Origin: JBAYIE01 sp965279165
GTDB lineage: Bacteria; Bacteroidota; Bacteroidia; UKL13-3
Length of the DNA stretch: 64,000 nt
Direction of reading: 5' to 3'
Assembly: GCA_965279165.1 (NCBI GenBank)
Contig: OZ257140.1
Coordinates: 3,162,001-3,226,000 of the forward strand
Shown here: piece after piece, positions 61,841-64,000 of the stretch
How the letters are laid out: every line of letters begins with the position of its first letter
How positions within the stretch are numbered: the first letter of the stretch is position 1
Position numbers and translations under genes: made by a program
Notes under the pieces: generated by a model
The model's input: the letters and a program-made list of their open reading frames with translations, nothing else
The model's database searches: none
Told to the model about the DNA's origin: nothing

Positions 61841-61872
61841 CAAAAATGCCCCTTCATTGCTGAAGAGGCATT
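61841..61872 (-). terminator. Terminator after the DUF6588 gene
   Basis: On the minus strand AATGCCTCTTCA-GCAA-TGAAGGGGCATT, a 12-bp stem with one mismatch, then TTTTTGTTATA. It separates the DUF6588 gene from the motor operon, so they are distinct units. Confidence 0.8.
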
Positions 61873-61894
61873 GAAAAGAAATAAATTAATAATA

Positions 61895-63022
61895 TTATAA
61901 TTTGAAAGGTACGATTGACTGAATATTTAATCCAATACCAACCGAAGCTACATTGTATTCTGCAAAAGTATAATCCCCATGAATGGTTAAAATTGCCAAT
62001 TTTAAACGTAAACCCATGGTAGCACGCATACCACTTAAATCTCCGGTAATATTAATAGGATCTTTAACGGTACTTACCGTTGCCACTTTTCCAAAAGATG
62101 GGTCAGTTGGATCGGTAGCTTTTGCTGGATCATTTGGTACAGTAATAGGATAATCACCAACTAATTTGAAAGATACGCTTGAATTCTGGTATCCAAGTCC
62201 CAGGTAACCGGTTAAAGGACCTAGTTTTTTAGAAACGAGCACATTTGCTGTCCAAGCTCCTCCGGAAAACTCTAATTTTTGATTTCTGATTTTTTCCAAA
62301 TTATTGGGTACATACACATTGGTATCATTGGTAGATGCCTGTAAATCTATTTTCATATCCGCATTAATTCGAGTATATCCAAACATTACGGAAAGATCGA
62401 AAGGCATTTCTTTAATTCCGGGTATCCATTGTTTTACATCGTGCTTAATTCCAAATCCGAATAATCCTATTCCAAAATCCCCAACAGAAGTAGTAGGTAC
62501 AAAACGAAGTGCAACTTCAGTACCAAAACCAACACCAACGGCAATTTGCACAGTTGGAACTGCAAACATATTAAAGCCCGTTCCCGGAGGCATATTAAAA
62601 GATGTCATAACGGTATCGTTACCTGTCAATGGACTTTTATCATGTAAATCCATTAGCGGACCACTTTTATCTTCTCCAAAAACTGTAGGTGCAATGGGGT
62701 TTTGACCGGGAGCTAATTGCATCTTGTTTAATTTCATTTTCGAAATGTCGTAGGTTTGGTCTTCAGTTGGTGCAAAAGTTCCATTTGCACTTATAGTAAT
62801 ATCAAAACCGCCGATTCCATGTGGTTTGGCTGTTTGAAACCAACCTGAATTTAATCCGGCGCCAAACGATTTCATAATCGGACTCATGTATCCGTTCATT
62901 AAAGTATTGGCATCAGCAACACCGCCGCGTATAATTCCTGCTACGTCACCTTGTGCATATACTTGTCCGATGGAAGTACACATTACGCCAAGTAAACTGA
63001 GTTTGAGTAATTGTTTTTTCAT
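61895..63022 (-). CDS. DUF6588-type outer-membrane protein
   Basis: 375 residues. Signal peptide MKKQLLKLSLLGVMCTSIGQVYAQ. The body consists of barrel strands: VPTVQIAVGVGFGTEVALRF, GLFGFGIKHDV, KLGPLTGYLGLGYQNSSVSF, ATMGLRLKLAILTIHGDYT, ending in a lysine-leucine strand. The pattern GYMSPIMKSFGAGLNSGWF near the N-terminus is typical of DUF6588. A transport or structural OM role is likely; function unknown. Confidence 0.82.
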   Translation of the reverse strand: MKKQLLKLSLLGVMCTSIGQVYAQGDVAGIIRGGVADANTLMNGYMSPIMKSFGAGLNSGWFQTAKPHGIGGFDITISANGTFAPTEDQTYDISKMKLNKMQLAPGQNPIAPTVFGEDKSGPLMDLHDKSPLTGNDTVMTSFNMPPGTGFNMFAVPTVQIAVGVGFGTEVALRFVPTTSVGDFGIGLFGFGIKHDVKQWIPGIKEMPFDLSVMFGYTRINADMKIDLQASTNDTNVYVPNNLEKIRNQKLEFSGGAWTANVLVSKKLGPLTGYLGLGYQNSSVSFKLVGDYPITVPNDPAKATDPTDPSFGKVATVSTVKDPINITGDLSGMRATMGLRLKLAILTIHGDYTFAEYNVASVGIGLNIQSIVPFKL

Positions 63023-63182
63023 GGTTTATAGGGTTTATTTTTGATGGTAAATTTATCAATACATATGAATTATACAATATCAATTTTAAAAAATACGTAT
63101 AATTACGTACGTTGAGGAAAATGATTAATGAATGGACTTTTTAATACTTTGTAATTTACACTTAGTATTTAATAGGGCAAAA

Positions 63183-63225
63183 GGCAGGAGGCAGGAGGCA
63201 GGAGGCAGGAGGCAGGAGGCAGGAG
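63183..63225 (+). repeat. Six perfect copies of GGCAGGA (VNTR candidate)
   Basis: A 7-bp unit repeated six times without change, in the 631-bp gap between the divergent DUF6588 and response-regulator genes. Perfect short tandems are prone to copy-number change. It is followed by a CTCAACACC array. TACGTA appears twice nearby (63094-63099 and 63104-63109). Confidence 0.8.
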
Positions 63226-63276
63226 TGAATTGTCCCAAGGAGAGATTTTTATTAAATAGGAAGATATGTTTCGGTA

Positions 63277-63342
63277 CCGAACTTCAACACTTCAACACCT
63301 TAACACTTCAACACCTCAACACCTCACCACCTCAACACTTCA
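63277..63342 (+). repeat. ACTTCAACACCTCAACACC array
   Basis: Words AACACTTCAACACCTTAACAC and ACCTCACCACCTC; same family as at 29690 and, inverse, 40188. No coding content. Confidence 0.7.
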
Positions 63343-63458
63343 TATTAAATTCATACAAGAACTTTTTTTCATCGAATTACTTTATGTATGGATGGTATCA
63401 AATTTCGAATTTGCTATTCGGATTACTTGTTTCTCGTATTTTTCATATATTAATATGT

Positions 63459-63476
63459 ATCCCCAAATAGGGGGAT
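63459..63476. other. Small GC-rich hairpin upstream of the response regulator
   Basis: ATCCCC-AAATAG-GGGGAT in AT-rich surroundings, about 180 bp before the response regulator start. No T run on either strand, so a weak terminator candidate at best. Confidence 0.4.
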
Positions 63477-63653
63477 ATGCTTAGATTACATAACGTACAC
63501 AAATTCTATAAGTGTATGCTAAATTTATTTAAATAGATTGTGTAGCGTATAAATATTATTGTTGGTACAATCAAAAACAGGAGCATAAAATCAAAACTCA
63601 TTTATAGTGTTTCTAAGTAAATTAAAACCTTATATTTACTCTATAAATACAAA

Positions 63654-64000
63654 ATGTCTATGGAAGATATGGTGAAACCGAAGATTCTTTATGTGGACGA
63701 CGAAATTGATAACCTCGTTGTCTTCAAGTCTGCTTTCAGAAGATACTATGATGTACTTACTGCTACTTCGGGTGGAGAAGCGTTAGAGGTGTTCAGACAC
63801 GAACCAATTGCATTGATAATAACCGATCAGCGAATGCCACAAATGACCGGTATCGAATTGTTAAAAAGTTTACCCGAAAGTCCTGAATCGATTCGAATGG
63901 TTTTAACCGGATTTAGTGATGTTGAAGCCATAATTGAAGCTATTAATTCAGGTAAAGTATATAAATATATTACCAAACCTTGGGACAAAAATGATTTAAA
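63654..64000 (+). CDS. Response regulator, cut by the window end
   Basis: At least 115 residues. Receiver domain with acidic pocket (ILYVDDEIDN), phospho-acceptor aspartate in LIITDQRMPQMTG, threonine in MVLTGFSD, and lysine in YKYITKPWDKND. The ITDxRMPxMTG and KPWD pattern is typical of RpfG-like or adenylate-cyclase-linked regulators, but the output domain lies outside. ATG at 63654; a second ATG at 63660. Confidence 0.9.
   Translation, partial: MSMEDMVKPKILYVDDEIDNLVVFKSAFRRYYDVLTATSGGEALEVFRHEPIALIITDQRMPQMTGIELLKSLPESPESIRMVLTGFSDVEAIIEAINSGKVYKYITKPWDKNDL

Noticed and set aside
63132..63470. 112-residue open frame across the GGCAGGA tandem
   Set aside because: Most of the translation is repeat sequence; the rest has no protein character.

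Overview
The window looks like chromosomal DNA of a member of the Bacteroidota (Bacteroidetes). The evidence is AT-rich DNA, -7 boxes of the TAnnTTTG type (best at 3158-3188, 30018-30025, 43506-43513 and 61707-61714), few Shine-Dalgarno sites, many lipoproteins, and families typical of the phylum: a PUR/DUF3276 protein, an NusB of about 310 residues, DUF1343/NamZ, DUF4199, DUF6588, and a complex I without NuoEFG. No rRNA and no complete tRNA is present. The window ends inside a response regulator gene.

Layout. 1-8.7 kb: uvrA, an ECF sigma factor with a small partner ORF, an M20 amidohydrolase, a complete IS3-family insertion sequence, a DUF3332 lipoprotein, and a phosphatase/acylphosphatase pair. 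9-12.6 kb: two glycosyltransferases, a DUF4199 membrane protein and a BtuF-like protein. 12.6-16.2 kb: a decayed island with a tRNA-Ser 3' fragment, an XRE fragment, poorly conserved small genes and structured repeats. 16.3-26.4 kb: an 11-gene nuo operon (A,B,C,D,H,I,J,K,L,M,N) plus one small gene. 26.7-29.9 kb: tsaE, an acyltransferase-like gene, a cysteine-less thioredoxin-like gene, an SDR and a 58-residue zinc ribbon. 30.0-36.5 kb: the SUF iron-sulfur operon sufBCD-sufS-sufE-sufT, interrupted by a GxxExxY gene bracketed by inverted repeat arrays. 36.5-56.6 kb: housekeeping genes (ccmB, namZ, a LolC/E-like permease, coaE, yajC, nusB, leucine dehydrogenase, an ABC exporter, pfkA, guaA, a UbiA prenyltransferase, dnaX, lysA, chrA and a thioredoxin). 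56.8-61.7 kb: the most unusual locus, a MotA/MotB stator pair in one operon with a single protein that fuses a FliF C-terminal ring domain to FliG, plus a lipoprotein and an outer-membrane protein split by an A8 frameshift. 61.9-64 kb: a DUF6588 outer-membrane protein and the partial response regulator.

How the genes work together. The FliF/FliG-like rotor, the MotAB-like stator, the lipoprotein and the OM barrel with a FlgT/CsgG-like domain form one apparent transcription unit from a single TAnnTTTG promoter. They look like a minimal envelope-spanning rotary motor without any other flagellar gene, in a phylum that generally lacks flagella. This is my leading candidate for an undescribed system. 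Secondary points are an A10 slippage site in dnaX exactly at the end of clamp-loader domain III, a 225-bp palindromic repeat whose loop shows SD/anti-SD sequence, and many intergenic arrays whose repeat unit contains the stop codon of the adjacent gene.

All calls rest on reading sequence and recalled family features. No database search was run.
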